From NCBI GenBank assembly GCA_002011165.2, contig MTMI02000011.1, forward strand, positions 1 through 64,000: 64,000 nt of DNA, in the 5' to 3' direction. Made by a program: the position numbers and the translations under genes. The stretch comes from Candidatus Mnemosynella biddleae. Lineage in GTDB: Archaea; Halobacteriota; Archaeoglobi; Mnemosynellales; Mnemosynellaceae. Shown here in pieces: positions 1-8,434 of this stretch (positions within the stretch are counted from its first letter, which is position 1; every line of letters begins with the position of its first letter). The notes beneath the pieces are model-generated. The model did no database searches, was not told the DNA's origin, and was given only the letters and a program-made list of their open reading frames with translations.

Positions 1-119
1 TCAGCAATCCTCAAAGCCAGAAGCGTTTTCCCAGTTCCAGGTTCTCCTTTAAGAAGGAGAGAACCCTCAGCTCTCTCAAGAAAACGAAAAATATCTCTTG
101 AAAGAGAGTTGAGGGGCAT
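1..119 (-). CDS. P-loop ATPase, N-terminal fragment (cut by window edge)
   Basis: The minus strand opens with an ATG at 119 and stays open to the window edge, giving 39 complete codons. Residues 25-33 are a Walker A loop (GEPGTGKTL) placed only about 24 residues from the start. That position is typical of small KaiC/GvpD-like or archaeal AAA-type ATPases. Only the N-terminus is visible, so neither family nor function can be fixed. It is transcribed in the same direction as the downstream dehydrogenase, but that gene ends 70 bases before this start, so it could be separately promoted. Confidence 0.6.
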   Translation of the reverse strand, partial: MPLNSLSRDIFRFLERAEGSLLLKGEPGTGKTLLALRIA

Positions 120-188
120 AGCACTCAAAAAATTTTATGATCATCTATATAATCTTTTACTCTCCAATTAATTTCAGTTTTTTCATTT

Positions 189-1238
189 TCACTCAATTGG
201 TTTTGGAGGCTCTATTTTCAGCTCATCTGCAACTCTTTTCAGCTCTTTCAGAGTTCCATCATCCAGTGGAATTCCATTTTTGACTCTCTCCTCATAAATT
301 CTCTCCTCTATCTCCCCTGGAAGTAGAACCTCTTTAAATCCTCGTGCTGGTTTGCATTTTTTGATCCTATCCAAAAGTCTCCTCAAATCCTCCTCATATT
401 CTTTCTTTTCCCTGAAAAGTGTTGGGCTCAGAGCAACTATAAGAAATCCTCCCTGTGCAGATCCGTGAACAGTTACCTCGGTGCTCGGTAAAGCTCCTAT
501 GAAAACATGGCTCAGAAATTCTACAAGAAGCGAGAGTCCGTATCCTTTGTGACCTCCAAATGGTAAAATGGTTCCAATCCTAAAAACTCTGCTTGGATCA
601 GTTGTGGGATTTCCTTCTGGATCCAGTCCAACTCCTTCTGGAATTCTCTCTCCTCTGAGCATTGCAACTTTTATTTTGAATGATGCCATAGCACTCGTCG
701 CTATATCCAGTATCACAGGTTCTCTTCCCTCTATTGGAAACCCATAGCAGAGAGGATTTGTGCCGAAAATTTTTTCGGCACCACCCCACGGTGCAACGAG
801 AGCCGGACCGTTTGCGAAGGCAAAAGCGATGAAACCTTCTTTCGCAATCTTCTTCACGTAATATCCTAGCATCCCTACGTGACCTAGGTTTTTAGCTCCA
901 ACAATCCCTATTCCACTTTTTTTAGCTCTCTCTATTGCTATTTCACTTGCTTTTTTGGCCACAACTATACCCAAGGCTTTTTTACCGTCCAACAGTGCAA
1001 AGAAATCTTTCTCTTTCATCACTCCTGGAACTCCTTTGGGATCTATAATTCCCATTTTTATCCCTTCAACGTATTGAGGAACCCTTATGATTCCATGGGA
1101 GTCAACTCCTCTGAGATTAGCCTCCACAAGGTGGTCTGAAACGATTTCAGAGTCTTCTGAACTAACTCCAGATTTTAAGAAAGCATTAAATGAAAAATTG
1201 AATAACTCCTCTTTGGAGAATTTTTTGAGATCTTCCAT
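189..1238 (-). CDS. Malate/L-lactate/sulfolactate dehydrogenase family (Ldh2) oxidoreductase
   Basis: This is an NAD(P)-dependent 2-hydroxyacid dehydrogenase of the MDH2/LDH2 (ComC-like) family, about 349 residues, the usual family length. Visible family motifs are the catalytic-histidine segment RGVDSHGIIR near residue 45, NPLCYGFP, DIATSAMA and GHKGYGLSLLVE. Known members oxidise or reduce malate, lactate, ureidoglycolate or sulfolactate (ComC in coenzyme M synthesis); the sequence alone does not decide the substrate. A GTG at 1247 overlaps the upstream aldolase stop. The ATG at 1238 is preferred because GGTGA lies just upstream of it. It is probably co-transcribed with the aldolase, so the pair may handle a 2-oxo or 2-hydroxy acid. 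Confidence 0.85.
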   Translation of the reverse strand: MEDLKKFSKEELFNFSFNAFLKSGVSSEDSEIVSDHLVEANLRGVDSHGIIRVPQYVEGIKMGIIDPKGVPGVMKEKDFFALLDGKKALGIVVAKKASEIAIERAKKSGIGIVGAKNLGHVGMLGYYVKKIAKEGFIAFAFANGPALVAPWGGAEKIFGTNPLCYGFPIEGREPVILDIATSAMASFKIKVAMLRGERIPEGVGLDPEGNPTTDPSRVFRIGTILPFGGHKGYGLSLLVEFLSHVFIGALPSTEVTVHGSAQGGFLIVALSPTLFREKKEYEEDLRRLLDRIKKCKPARGFKEVLLPGEIEERIYEERVKNGIPLDDGTLKELKRVADELKIEPPKPIE

Positions 1239-1243
1239 TTTCG

Positions 1244-2023
1244 TCACCGTTTCAGAGTTTTTACAAATTCCGAAACTTCGGTAAGAGCATTCAGATAGGC
1301 TTTTCTGAGTATCGAATAATCATGAGCGATAGAAACGAATTTGAATCCTCTCTCTATCCACTTCTTCGCATCTTCACTTCCTCCCGTCATGATTCCCGGA
1401 GCAACGCCAGAACTCTCACAGGCTTCCAGAACCAGATCAACCGCTCTCTGAAATTTTGGATCATCGAGTTTTCTGAAGACTCCGAGACTTGCAGAGAGGT
1501 CATTTGGTCCTATGAAGGCGAGATCAACTCCATCAACCGAAAGCATATCTTCGATGTTTTTCAGAGCCTCATCAGTTTCGATCTGGATTCCTATGAGAAG
1601 ATCTTCCTTTTCGAACTTCTCATAGTATTCGGTAATTGGGATGACTCCGTATTTTGTGGCTCTTCTCGGTCCAACTCCTCTTATTCCTTTAGGAGGATAC
1701 CTTGAAGCTCTTACTACAGCCTCTGCCTCCTCTTTCGTGTTCACGTACGGTATGAGAAGTCCCTGAATTCCAAGATCAAGAGCTCTCTTTATCATCACCA
1801 TATCATTCCATGGCACCCTTATGAACGGTGTTATCTCTGTTCCATTGAGTGCTGGAAGTAGCGTGTTTATTGTGCTGAAGTCTGCTGGGGAATGCTCCAT
1901 ATCGAAAAGAAGCCAATCGAAGGGAAGAGTTGCCATGATTTCAGCAACATCAGCATGTTGGATGGTCACCCACGCACCTAGAGCAACTTTACCTTCTTTT
2001 AAAAGATTCTTTGTTTTATTCAT
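1244..2023 (-). CDS. HpcH/HpaI family 2-oxo-acid aldolase
   Basis: This is a class II (divalent metal-dependent) aldolase of the HpcH/HpaI/citrate lyase-beta superfamily, 259 residues. The catalytic segment DMEHSPAD lies near residue 42, with FIRVPWND near 68 and the metal-ligand regions GIQIETDEA and FIGPNDLSASLG in the second half. Family members cleave 4-hydroxy-2-oxo acids such as 4-hydroxy-2-oxoheptanedioate or 2-keto-3-deoxyglucarate to pyruvate and an aldehyde. The actual substrate is unknown. A TATA-like TTTTAAATAAC lies about 25-35 bases upstream on the minus strand (around 2047-2056), so the mRNA may be leaderless. The gene overlaps the following dehydrogenase by a few bases or abuts it. 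Confidence 0.85.
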   Translation of the reverse strand: MNKTKNLLKEGKVALGAWVTIQHADVAEIMATLPFDWLLFDMEHSPADFSTINTLLPALNGTEITPFIRVPWNDMVMIKRALDLGIQGLLIPYVNTKEEAEAVVRASRYPPKGIRGVGPRRATKYGVIPITEYYEKFEKEDLLIGIQIETDEALKNIEDMLSVDGVDLAFIGPNDLSASLGVFRKLDDPKFQRAVDLVLEACESSGVAPGIMTGGSEDAKKWIERGFKFVSIAHDYSILRKAYLNALTEVSEFVKTLKR

Positions 2024-2159
2024 AATTTAAAATTGAGATAGCAGTTATTTAAAATTCATCATCACAAGCTGATTGATGTGCAATTTCACTCAGTTTTTCG
2101 AAAAGAAACTCATAGAATTACTAAAAAATACAAGAATCATTGTATAGTGAAAAATTGTA

Positions 2160-2234
2160 TGGGCCCGAGGAGATTTGAACTCCCGACCTCACGGTTATCA
2201 GCCGTGCGCTCCAACCAGGCTAAGCTACGGGCCC
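2160..2234 (-). tRNA. tRNA-Ile (anticodon GAU)
   Basis: The reverse complement folds into a full cloverleaf. The acceptor stem GGGCCCG pairs with CGGGCCC. The anticodon arm is CACGG-CTGATAA-CCGTG with anticodon GAU, and the T arm contains GTTCAAAT. The discriminator is A and no CCA is encoded. No intron is visible. A TATA-like TTTTTAAATA lies upstream on the minus strand (about 2265-2274), and a short T run follows the 3' end. Confidence 0.97.
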
Positions 2235-2290
2235 ATATGAACAACTACTTATTTTTCCATACCTCTATTTAAAAACTTTTCTCGCTGAAG

Positions 2291-3775
2291 TCAGAGGAAT
2301 CTGAAGACCTCCGGAAGCTCTCTAATCTCCTTCACAAGCTTTTCAGGCCAGTCATCTAAGTTAAAGCCTTTTTGAGCAAGAAATACCGCAGCCCATCTTT
2401 CAAGTCCTATTCCAGAACATCCAGACCAGAGATCTTTTTTACTCTGGAGTTTCACGCTGAAACCCTTGGGATATTTGTCTCCGTTAACGCTAACGTTCTG
2501 AAATTCGAGCCAGTTTTGTTTGTACGGAAGATATCCTTCAAAATCTATGGTTCCTACACTTTTGTTTTCATGAGTCTCCGTGAGTCCTTCTTGAGCCATA
2601 AACCATGGTGTAACTCTGGCTTCACGCCACTGAAGATCTAGGTACTCCTCGAAAATTCTTCTGTATCCTTCTCTCAGCTTCTCAGCTTCTTCAATCACCT
2701 GTTCTGGAGTACCAATCCACACTATCTCGATTCTGTGGAACTCATCCACTCTTTCGATTCCATGAATTCCCCCACTTTCATATCTGTGAGATGTACCAGA
2801 ACGATCGAAAATTTTTATAGGCATCACGTCATCAGGGAGGGTTCTTCCCTGAAGGAAGACCCAGAAAGGAGGACACTGAGCATACGTCATTCCTCCGATA
2901 GGTCCTTCGATCTTCTCCTTTATCAATTCCACCGGAATTTCGTGAGTTACCTTGTAATAATCCATCACATCTTCCCAGAACTCTGGATCTCTCGTCTTAG
3001 GGGTGCAAACATAGTAGATCTCAGGATAAATGGCTTTTGCATGCCCAGAACGCTTCCATACATCCCAAGAGACAAGTTTCGGAAATATCATCTCGTGATA
3101 ACCTAAAGGTTCAAGAAGCTCTTTTATCACAATTTTCTCGAAGGTTCTAAACAGTTTTGTTATTTGAGGTCCATAAATCCATTGTCCTCTGCAGGAACCG
3201 TGTTTTATCCAGTGCCTTTTAATCATCTCCTCCGTCGGATCTCCGTTGTACTTGAAATCTTTTTTCTTGCTCTCGAAAACTAGCTCCCAGTGCTCACTTT
3301 TGCTTCCGTATTCCTTTGCTCTCTTCTTCTCTTCTATCAGGTTCAAGATTCTATCTGGTATCCTTTTCTCAATTTCCGTCTCACCAACATCCAATTTCAG
3401 AGTTGTTTTTCCGTTCGCACTTCTCATCTCTTTTATGAAGGGGACTTTTAATCTCACATTCAAACTCTCATCCATCGTGATAGTATAATCACGAATCTCT
3501 ATTCCTCGAAGGCCAACTCTTCTTTTTCCCAGTTCCTGCGAAAGAATCTTTCTAATTCTCAACAAAGCGTCGTGAGCCCTCAAATATCTATCTGAGAGAA
3601 TTTCAAGTTCTATTCCAGTACCATCTGCTCTCATCTCTATTTTGGAAACACCTCTTCCCTCGGGGACACCCTTGTTTATTCTCTCTTTAACCGGATCTTC
3701 CAACTCTCTGAGCACTTCATCCTCTATTTCTCCACTCAATCTTATTCTCGCTTTCAGATGAAACTCGTAATTCAT
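2291..3775 (-). CDS. serS: Seryl-tRNA synthetase, rare (methanogen-type) form
   Basis: The enzyme charges tRNA-Ser and also serves tRNA-Sec or SepRS-type pathways where present. At 494 residues it is not the common bacterial/eukaryotic SerRS with an N-terminal coiled coil. It carries the zinc-site residues of the rare type: Cys301 (YAQCPPFWVF), Glu350 (RIEIVW) and Cys453 (WSGCSGIGLERW). These line up with Cys306/Glu355/Cys461 described for Methanosarcina barkeri. Class II motif 3 is GIGLERWA. The ATG at 3775 is chosen because GGAGTG lies six bases upstream; an in-frame GTG at 3784 also exists. It is the last gene of the uS15-DHH-pcc1-serS operon and starts three bases after the pcc1 stop. Confidence 0.93.
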   Translation of the reverse strand: MNYEFHLKARIRLSGEIEDEVLRELEDPVKERINKGVPEGRGVSKIEMRADGTGIELEILSDRYLRAHDALLRIRKILSQELGKRRVGLRGIEIRDYTITMDESLNVRLKVPFIKEMRSANGKTTLKLDVGETEIEKRIPDRILNLIEEKKRAKEYGSKSEHWELVFESKKKDFKYNGDPTEEMIKRHWIKHGSCRGQWIYGPQITKLFRTFEKIVIKELLEPLGYHEMIFPKLVSWDVWKRSGHAKAIYPEIYYVCTPKTRDPEFWEDVMDYYKVTHEIPVELIKEKIEGPIGGMTYAQCPPFWVFLQGRTLPDDVMPIKIFDRSGTSHRYESGGIHGIERVDEFHRIEIVWIGTPEQVIEEAEKLREGYRRIFEEYLDLQWREARVTPWFMAQEGLTETHENKSVGTIDFEGYLPYKQNWLEFQNVSVNGDKYPKGFSVKLQSKKDLWSGCSGIGLERWAAVFLAQKGFNLDDWPEKLVKEIRELPEVFRFL

Positions 3776-3777
3776 TT

Positions 3778-3984
3778 TCAACACTCCAGTACTTTTTCCG
3801 ATACCAAACAGTTCACTATGATGTCATCAACCGATGAAATTATAGATCCAATTTTTTCTGCCTGTATCTCCACGATCAGAAAACCATCCTCAATCCTCAT
3901 TTTTATATTTTCCGTGTTATCAGGTATTAAACTTGAAACAACTCTTTCTGGATCTTTTACCTTAAGTTTCAATTTGCAGATCAT
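3778..3984 (-). CDS. pcc1: KEOPS complex subunit Pcc1
   Basis: A small 68-residue protein with alternating beta strands and a helix, starting [16 protein letters not shown] and ending in a hydrophobic helix around SIISSVDDIIVNCL. This fits Pcc1, the dimerisation subunit of the KEOPS complex that makes the tRNA t6A37 modification with Kae1, Bud32 and Cgi121. Placement after uS15 and a DHH-family nuclease is a common archaeal arrangement. The ATG overlaps the preceding stop (ATGA, 3981-3984), indicating translational coupling. It is slightly shorter than many Pcc1 proteins, and identification rests on size, pattern and synteny. Confidence 0.8.
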   Translation of the reverse strand: MICKLKLKVKDPERVVSSLIPDNTENIKMRIEDGFLIVEIQAEKIGSIISSVDDIIVNCLVSEKVLEC

Positions 3985-5267
3985 TTCGCCAACCTCTTTT
4001 GAACTTCTTCGTTTACATTCTTCAGAAATTCTGCGATTTCTCTCTCTGGGACTGAAGCTCCTGCAGCTATGCTGTGTCCTCCTCCTTGCCCTCCAACTCT
4101 CTGAGCTGAGATTCTCATGATGTCACCAAGATCAACTCCTCTTTCAATCAACTCTTCATTTCCTCTTGCAGATATCCTCACTATTCCATCAATCCTTCTG
4201 AGTGCGAGCACGGGAAAATCTCTTACCACATATCTCGCGAGAACTCCAGCTACTGCTCCCGTAATACCCTCATTCTCTACCCAGACGTATTTCAAAGAGC
4301 TCATACTCTCAATACTCTCAACCGCTCTATTCAGTTCGCGAAGTATCTTCGTACAATATTTTCTGTGGATTTCAAGAGCTTCATCCAGAAATCTTTCATC
4401 TCTTAAACATACAGCAACTCCCGTACCAGCGTGATCGAGCTTCCCGCATGCATTTATGACGTTTGAGAGTGTTAGGGCATCTTTTAGGATCTCTCTCTCT
4501 GTCCACACGATCTCGCCTACGAGAGATCTGAGAACCTTCTCTCTTGAGGAATCGATTAACATCAAAATTATCGCAGAAGTAAGCTTTCTAATCTCATCCT
4601 CCTCCAATTCTTCATATTTTCCTGAAATTCCGAGTTTTTGCAGAAATTCTTTAACACCTTTTTCGTCTCCACTCACACCTCTTATATACGGTTCGTTAGA
4701 AAGAAAGAGAAGTTCCTCTATTTCTCCTGTTCCAATTCTGATACCTTCCGAAACTCTAAGAACTCCTTTTTTCAACCCTTCTTCGAGAATCTCTCTGTTT
4801 GCACCTTCAAGCTCCTGTTTATCTCCGATAGCTCCTGCAAGAGCTATTCCACTGAGATCTTCGTTTTCACCCATTTTTCTTGCGACAAGATATGCGATAC
4901 AGGAAGCTGACAACTGAAAAGCTCCATCTATTCCTACGAGATGAGGATTTATATGAGGAGCATCCATCTCTTCGAATGGTTTGTGATGGTCTATAACTGC
5001 GAATTCCTCCAGACTCTCTAATAGAGAGGGATCAGCACTACCCATATCACAAAAAACAGCGGGAGCCTCAATCTCAGCTACTACTTCAGCTGTAAGTTTT
5101 GGATAAATTGAAATGTGAAAAGGAATGTCTTCTCTCCTCAATGCATGGGCTAATACTCCTGCGGAAGCAATTCCATCTGCATCATGATGAGAAACTATTC
5201 TAACGTAATTCTTTTCAAGTAAAAATTCTGCAACTTCCTTTGCAAGTTCATCGAGCTTTTCAATCAT
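3981..5267 (-). CDS. DHH/DHHA1 phosphoesterase, archaeal RecJ-like (GAN type)
   Basis: A 428-residue DHH-superfamily protein. Motif I is HHDADG (residues 27-32), followed by an FCDMGS metal-binding segment, VIDHH at 91-95, and a C-terminal DHHA1 motif [14 protein letters not shown]. In archaea, genes of this type next to uS15 encode RecJ-like single-strand exonucleases; the GAN protein of Thermococcales associates with GINS at the replication fork. The start is ATG 5267, whose ATGA overlaps the uS15 stop; upstream in-frame codons would run 40 bases into the uS15 gene. A nanoRNase or PAP-phosphatase role is possible for DHH proteins but less likely in this context. Confidence 0.85.
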   Translation of the reverse strand: MIEKLDELAKEVAEFLLEKNYVRIVSHHDADGIASAGVLAHALRREDIPFHISIYPKLTAEVVAEIEAPAVFCDMGSADPSLLESLEEFAVIDHHKPFEEMDAPHINPHLVGIDGAFQLSASCIAYLVARKMGENEDLSGIALAGAIGDKQELEGANREILEEGLKKGVLRVSEGIRIGTGEIEELLFLSNEPYIRGVSGDEKGVKEFLQKLGISGKYEELEEDEIRKLTSAIILMLIDSSREKVLRSLVGEIVWTEREILKDALTLSNVINACGKLDHAGTGVAVCLRDERFLDEALEIHRKYCTKILRELNRAVESIESMSSLKYVWVENEGITGAVAGVLARYVVRDFPVLALRRIDGIVRISARGNEELIERGVDLGDIMRISAQRVGGQGGGHSIAAGASVPEREIAEFLKNVNEEVQKRLAK

Positions 5268-5722
5268 CTTGTTAACATTATTTCTGCAGTTTCCGGTTTG
5301 TATTCCCAATCCTCTGGGAGCTTTCCAACCTCTTTATAATACTTCACAAGCCTTCTAATCTTGGATTCGATAAGCTGGAGACCTCTCTTATTGTGGAGAT
5401 CCTTTTTGTGCTCTTGAAGATGTTTTCTCAAATTAATTGCTTTTCTCATAAGATTTTCAAGATCTTCAGGAATCTTCGGAGCAAGTCCACGCTCCTCTAA
5501 CACCTTTCCTATCTTCTTACCCAAAATTTGTCTAACGCTAGGAACTCCGTAGACATCTCTGAGAATCATCCCTATCTCACTCGTCGAGTAACCTTGCTTC
5601 TTTAACTCAATTATCTTCTCTTCTATCTCTTCTGGAGTTATTTCAAGCCACTCTGGTGGCGAATCCCTATAAAGTCTCTTCGACCCAGATTTTCCTTTTC
5701 TGCGTGCGTGCATCCTTGCCAT
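5264..5722 (-). CDS. rps15: 30S ribosomal protein uS15 (archaeal S15P/S13e)
   Basis: 152 residues, matching archaeal uS15, with the archaeal/eukaryotic N-terminal extension ([16 protein letters not shown], then [13 protein letters not shown]). The core that binds 16S rRNA helix 22 is present ([20 protein letters not shown], then [15 protein letters not shown]). It is the first gene of an operon with the DHH nuclease, pcc1 and serS. A TATA element lies at 5771-5780 on the minus strand. The 3' end overlaps the next start codon by four bases. Confidence 0.97.
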   Translation of the reverse strand: MARMHARRKGKSGSKRLYRDSPPEWLEITPEEIEEKIIELKKQGYSTSEIGMILRDVYGVPSVRQILGKKIGKVLEERGLAPKIPEDLENLMRKAINLRKHLQEHKKDLHNKRGLQLIESKIRRLVKYYKEVGKLPEDWEYKPETAEIMLTR

Positions 5723-5770
5723 TCAACCATCCTCCGCGCTTAAGGTGTATCATCATAGAGTCATCTCTTC

Positions 5771-5780
5771 ATATATAAAT
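5771..5780 (-). promoter_or_regulatory. TATA box of the uS15 operon
   Basis: On the minus strand these bases read ATTTATATAT, a good archaeal TATA element 49 bases upstream of the uS15 start codon. It lies back to back with the ftsZ TATA element, so the two operons share a divergent promoter region. Confidence 0.6.
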
Positions 5781-5808
5781 TCTGTTTCAAGCAACAATCA
5801 GGGAAAGT

Positions 5809-5819
5809 CTTTATATATC
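5809..5819 (+). promoter_or_regulatory. TATA box of ftsZ
   Basis: CTTTATATATC is the only strong TATA-like element upstream of ftsZ. With the usual spacing of about 25 bases, transcription would start near 5840-5845 and leave a leader of roughly 140 bases. That is long for an archaeal mRNA. Confidence 0.55.
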
Positions 5820-5860
5820 TTCAATTTAAGAATTAAATTTTGTGATACTCCACATTATCA

Positions 5861-5971
5861 GTGAATTGATTCACGGGAGCATTTAATATTTCCAGCTCCC
5901 CCGAGGATAGCTCTCTGGTGTGGGGTTAAAAAGAAAAAAATTTCCCCGAATATTATCGGGGCAAAGAGGGG
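5861..5971 (+). promoter_or_regulatory. Hairpin-rich ftsZ leader
   Basis: Three inverted repeats sit one after another before the ftsZ start. They are GTGAAT-TG-ATTCAC (5861-5874), GGGAGC with GCTCCC around a 14-base loop (5875-5900), and CCCCGA-ATATTA-TCGGGG (5944-5961). The third ends just before the purine-rich ribosome binding site GAGGGG (5966-5971). Its CCCC arm could pair instead with the GGGG of that site, so two mutually exclusive folds are possible. The inverted repeats are read directly; a regulatory role is inference. The first could equally be a DNA operator. Confidence 0.45.
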
Positions 5972-5981
5972 ATGGATAGAA

Positions 5982-7118
5982 ATGGAGTCGATTATAGAAG
6001 ATGCTCTAAAATATGCTGAGTTAGAGGCTCGAAAAAACAAGAGAGTTGAAGAAGAGGACGAGTTTTTTGAGGAATTCGGCCAACCAAAGATTCTGATAGT
6101 GGGTTGCGGAGGCGCAGGAAACAACACGATAAATAGACTTTATCATATGGGTGTACAGGGAGCTGAAACAATAGCGATAAATACGGATAAACAGCATCTT
6201 GAGATGATAAAAGCGGATAAGAGAATTTTAATTGGTAAAACACTCACAAGAGGACTTGGAGCAGGGGGATATCCTGACATCGGTAAAAAAGCGGCAGAGT
6301 TAGCTAGAGATACACTTGAAGAAGTTCTCAGTGGTGCCGATCTCGTTTTCATAACAGCAGGAATGGGAGGAGGAACCGGAACTGGTGCCGCTCCGATTGT
6401 TGCTCAAATTGCTAAGGAGCAGGGTGCCATTGTTATAGGAATGGTCTCAACTCCTTTCAGAGTTGAAAGAGCGAGGTTACTTAAAGCAGAAGAAGGTCTT
6501 GAAAATCTGAGAAAAGCTGCTGATACAGTTATAGTGCTCGACAATAATCGTCTTCTCGATTACGTTCCAAATCTTCCGATAGACCAGGCGTTCTCAGTTA
6601 TGGATCAGCTCATCGCAGAAACGGTTAAGGGTATTGCAGAAACAATCACTCAGCCTTCGCTGATAAATCTCGATTACGCCGACGTCAGAGCGGTGATGGG
6701 GTGCGGAGGCGTTGCAGCTATGCTTGTTGGTGAGACCAGAAATCAGGATAAGGTTGATCAGGTTGTCAGAGCTGCACTGAACCATCCATTGCTTGATGTG
6801 GATTATCGTGGTGCAACTGGAAGTTTAATTCACATTACTGGAGGACCTGATCTGACTCTTAAGGAAGCGGAAGAGATTGCAGAAGCTTTAACGTATGAAC
6901 TCGATCCTCATGCAAATGTCATTTGGGGTGCTAGAATAAGAGATGACTACGAGGGAAGAGTTAGAGTAATGGCAATAATGACTGGAGTTCAGTCTGCTCA
7001 AATTCTCGGGCCAGATAGAGTAAAAAGTGCGAGAGAGGAGCCAATCCTCGGATCATCAAGCACAAAAGGTTCAAGGAGAAAAAGGGATAGATCAGATCTC
7101 ATAGACATCATTCTGTAA
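5982..7118 (+). CDS. ftsZ: Cell division GTPase FtsZ
   Basis: 378 residues, the tubulin homologue that forms the cytokinetic ring in euryarchaea. The nucleotide-binding G1 segment is [14 protein letters not shown] (about 40-53), the tubulin signature is [13 protein letters not shown] (126-138), and the T7 synergy loop is [12 protein letters not shown] charged N-terminal extension of about 34 residues precedes the GTPase domain, and a basic linker leads to a hydrophobic tail (DLIDIIL) that may bind partners. It looks like the FtsZ1-type archaeal paralogue; a second ftsZ would be elsewhere. The ATG follows GAGGGG, and the 3' end overlaps the convergent thiolase gene by 27 bases. Confidence 0.97.
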   Translation: MESIIEDALKYAELEARKNKRVEEEDEFFEEFGQPKILIVGCGGAGNNTINRLYHMGVQGAETIAINTDKQHLEMIKADKRILIGKTLTRGLGAGGYPDIGKKAAELARDTLEEVLSGADLVFITAGMGGGTGTGAAPIVAQIAKEQGAIVIGMVSTPFRVERARLLKAEEGLENLRKAADTVIVLDNNRLLDYVPNLPIDQAFSVMDQLIAETVKGIAETITQPSLINLDYADVRAVMGCGGVAAMLVGETRNQDKVDQVVRAALNHPLLDVDYRGATGSLIHITGGPDLTLKEAEEIAEALTYELDPHANVIWGARIRDDYEGRVRVMAIMTGVQSAQILGPDRVKSAREEPILGSSSTKGSRRKRDRSDLIDIIL

Positions 7119-8036
7119 AATTTGTTCTTCCCTCCTTATTTTTTCAATCATTTCACACGTTTTGCATATCTTTCCAGAAGTCATTTCTCCACACATTTCG
7201 CACTCTCTGAGTTTAACACTCTTCGTTAACTCTGAGATTACTGGGCGAAGTCTCTCGAATCCTCTGAGAATGGAATATTTGGTTCCAGGATGTTTGTATT
7301 CAAATTTATTGAGGAAATCTCTTATCTCAGCTCTCATCGAGAGCTCGGCATAAGGACACTCTTCTTCAAAAATATTGTGCCCCTTCAAAATTGAGTAAAG
7401 AACCATCTCCTTTTCTGGAACATCCATAAATGGGCGTATTCTTGGTATCAGTCCCCTCTTTCTTTTTTCGGGCATTATTCTCGCTAATCTCTCAATCTCC
7501 CCCCTCATATAATTCAAGAGGATAGTTTGAGCCAGATCATCGAGATTGTGACCGGTTGCGAGTTTTGTGGCCCCAAAATTCTTTGCATGTTTGTTCAAGA
7601 GGTATTTCCTCATCACTCCACAATAGGTGCATGGTGTTAACTCTCTCTCCTTTACAATCTCATCGAGAGTTTTTCCAAACTCTTTTAAGAAAGAGAAAAC
7701 GTAATGTTCCACTCCCAACTCATCGCAAAGTTTTTCTGCGTATTTTCTTAAAACTTCTCGATATCCCTCAATCCCCTCATCAATGGTTATGGCTATTATT
7801 TTGAGATCTCTTCTTTCTTTGAAAGTTTCGTGAAGAAATGTTAGTAATGCACTGCTATCTTTTCCCCCGCTAAGAGCTACTGCAATGATGTCATTTCTCT
7901 CAATCATCTTATTTTTCCTCATTCTTCTCTTTACCTTTCTCTCAACATCTCTGATGAAATGTTCTTCACAAAGCCACATTCCAGAATATCTCTGGAAAAT
8001 GATCGCCTTTTTCATGCATTTACTACATCTCATCAT
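7092..8036 (-). CDS. tRNA 2-thiolation protein, TtuA/Ncs6 family
   Basis: An adenylating sulfurtransferase that thiolates a tRNA uridine (s2U34 or s2U54) using a ubiquitin-like sulfur carrier in known members. Features in order: an N-terminal zinc finger (Cys4, Cys7, Cys23, His26), a PP-loop SGGKDS at 56-61, a catalytic/Fe-S cysteine pair in PCTYCG, a third cysteine region near EEECPYAE, and a C-terminal CxxC-CxxC zinc ribbon (CEMCGE...CKTC). The ATG at 8036 is chosen because GAGAGG lies five bases upstream. The stretch before it contains a TATA-like element, so the upstream ATG at 8054 is unlikely. Convergent with ftsZ. Confidence 0.88.
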   Translation of the reverse strand: MMRCSKCMKKAIIFQRYSGMWLCEEHFIRDVERKVKRRMRKNKMIERNDIIAVALSGGKDSSALLTFLHETFKERRDLKIIAITIDEGIEGYREVLRKYAEKLCDELGVEHYVFSFLKEFGKTLDEIVKERELTPCTYCGVMRKYLLNKHAKNFGATKLATGHNLDDLAQTILLNYMRGEIERLARIMPEKRKRGLIPRIRPFMDVPEKEMVLYSILKGHNIFEEECPYAELSMRAEIRDFLNKFEYKHPGTKYSILRGFERLRPVISELTKSVKLRECEMCGEMTSGKICKTCEMIEKIRREEQILQNDVYEI

Positions 8037-8089
8037 CACATCCTCTCTGAACATAGAATTTAAGTATTCCTGATGGGAAAAAATGAAAG

Positions 8090-8434
8090 ATGGACCCCAT
8101 GAAATCGGAATTGATGGCGTATCAGTATTTCGAAAGGGTGAAATCGAATCTCACCCATCTATCTCGACTTATGTCAGAGTTGGAGGGTATGAGTGGAGAG
8201 GAATACGAAGGAGGAAAGAAGATTATCTTAAGTTATCTTGAGGGTATTCTAAATGAATTGAAAATATCATCGAATTTCGTGCAAGACTCAGAAAGAATTG
8301 AGGTAGAAAGGAAGATAATGGAGTGCATGGGCAAGCTCTCTACAAAGGAGATGGATGAGGCATTCAGAGCACTAGGCGAGGCTCTATCTCTGATATCAAA
8401 TTTAGCAAATAAAAGATCTCATGTGATGTTTTAA
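8090..8434 (+). CDS. Hypothetical helical protein
   Basis: 114 residues with no family recognised. It is predicted to be mostly alpha-helical, acidic and soluble, with heptad-like leucine and isoleucine spacing (for example [16 protein letters not shown]). There is one cysteine (in KIMECMGK) and no signal peptide or membrane segment. Start ATG at 8090 or 8099; no strong ribosome binding site. It is divergent from the thiolase and overlaps the convergent proS stop by four bases, which supports a real gene end. Codon choice resembles its neighbours. No function is proposed. Confidence 0.6.
   Translation: MDPMKSELMAYQYFERVKSNLTHLSRLMSELEGMSGEEYEGGKKIILSYLEGILNELKISSNFVQDSERIEVERKIMECMGKLSTKEMDEAFRALGEALSLISNLANKRSHVMF

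Noticed and set aside
2041-2100. C/D-box sRNA upstream of the tRNA gene
   Set aside because: TGATGA- and CTGA-like words occur but in the wrong order and spacing for a C/D guide RNA.
3981-5267. DHH protein as the PAP phosphatase of the sulfate pathway
   Set aside because: Its location in the uS15-pcc1 operon and its DHHA1 motif fit the replication-linked RecJ/GAN type, and it is more than 50 kb from the sulfate genes.
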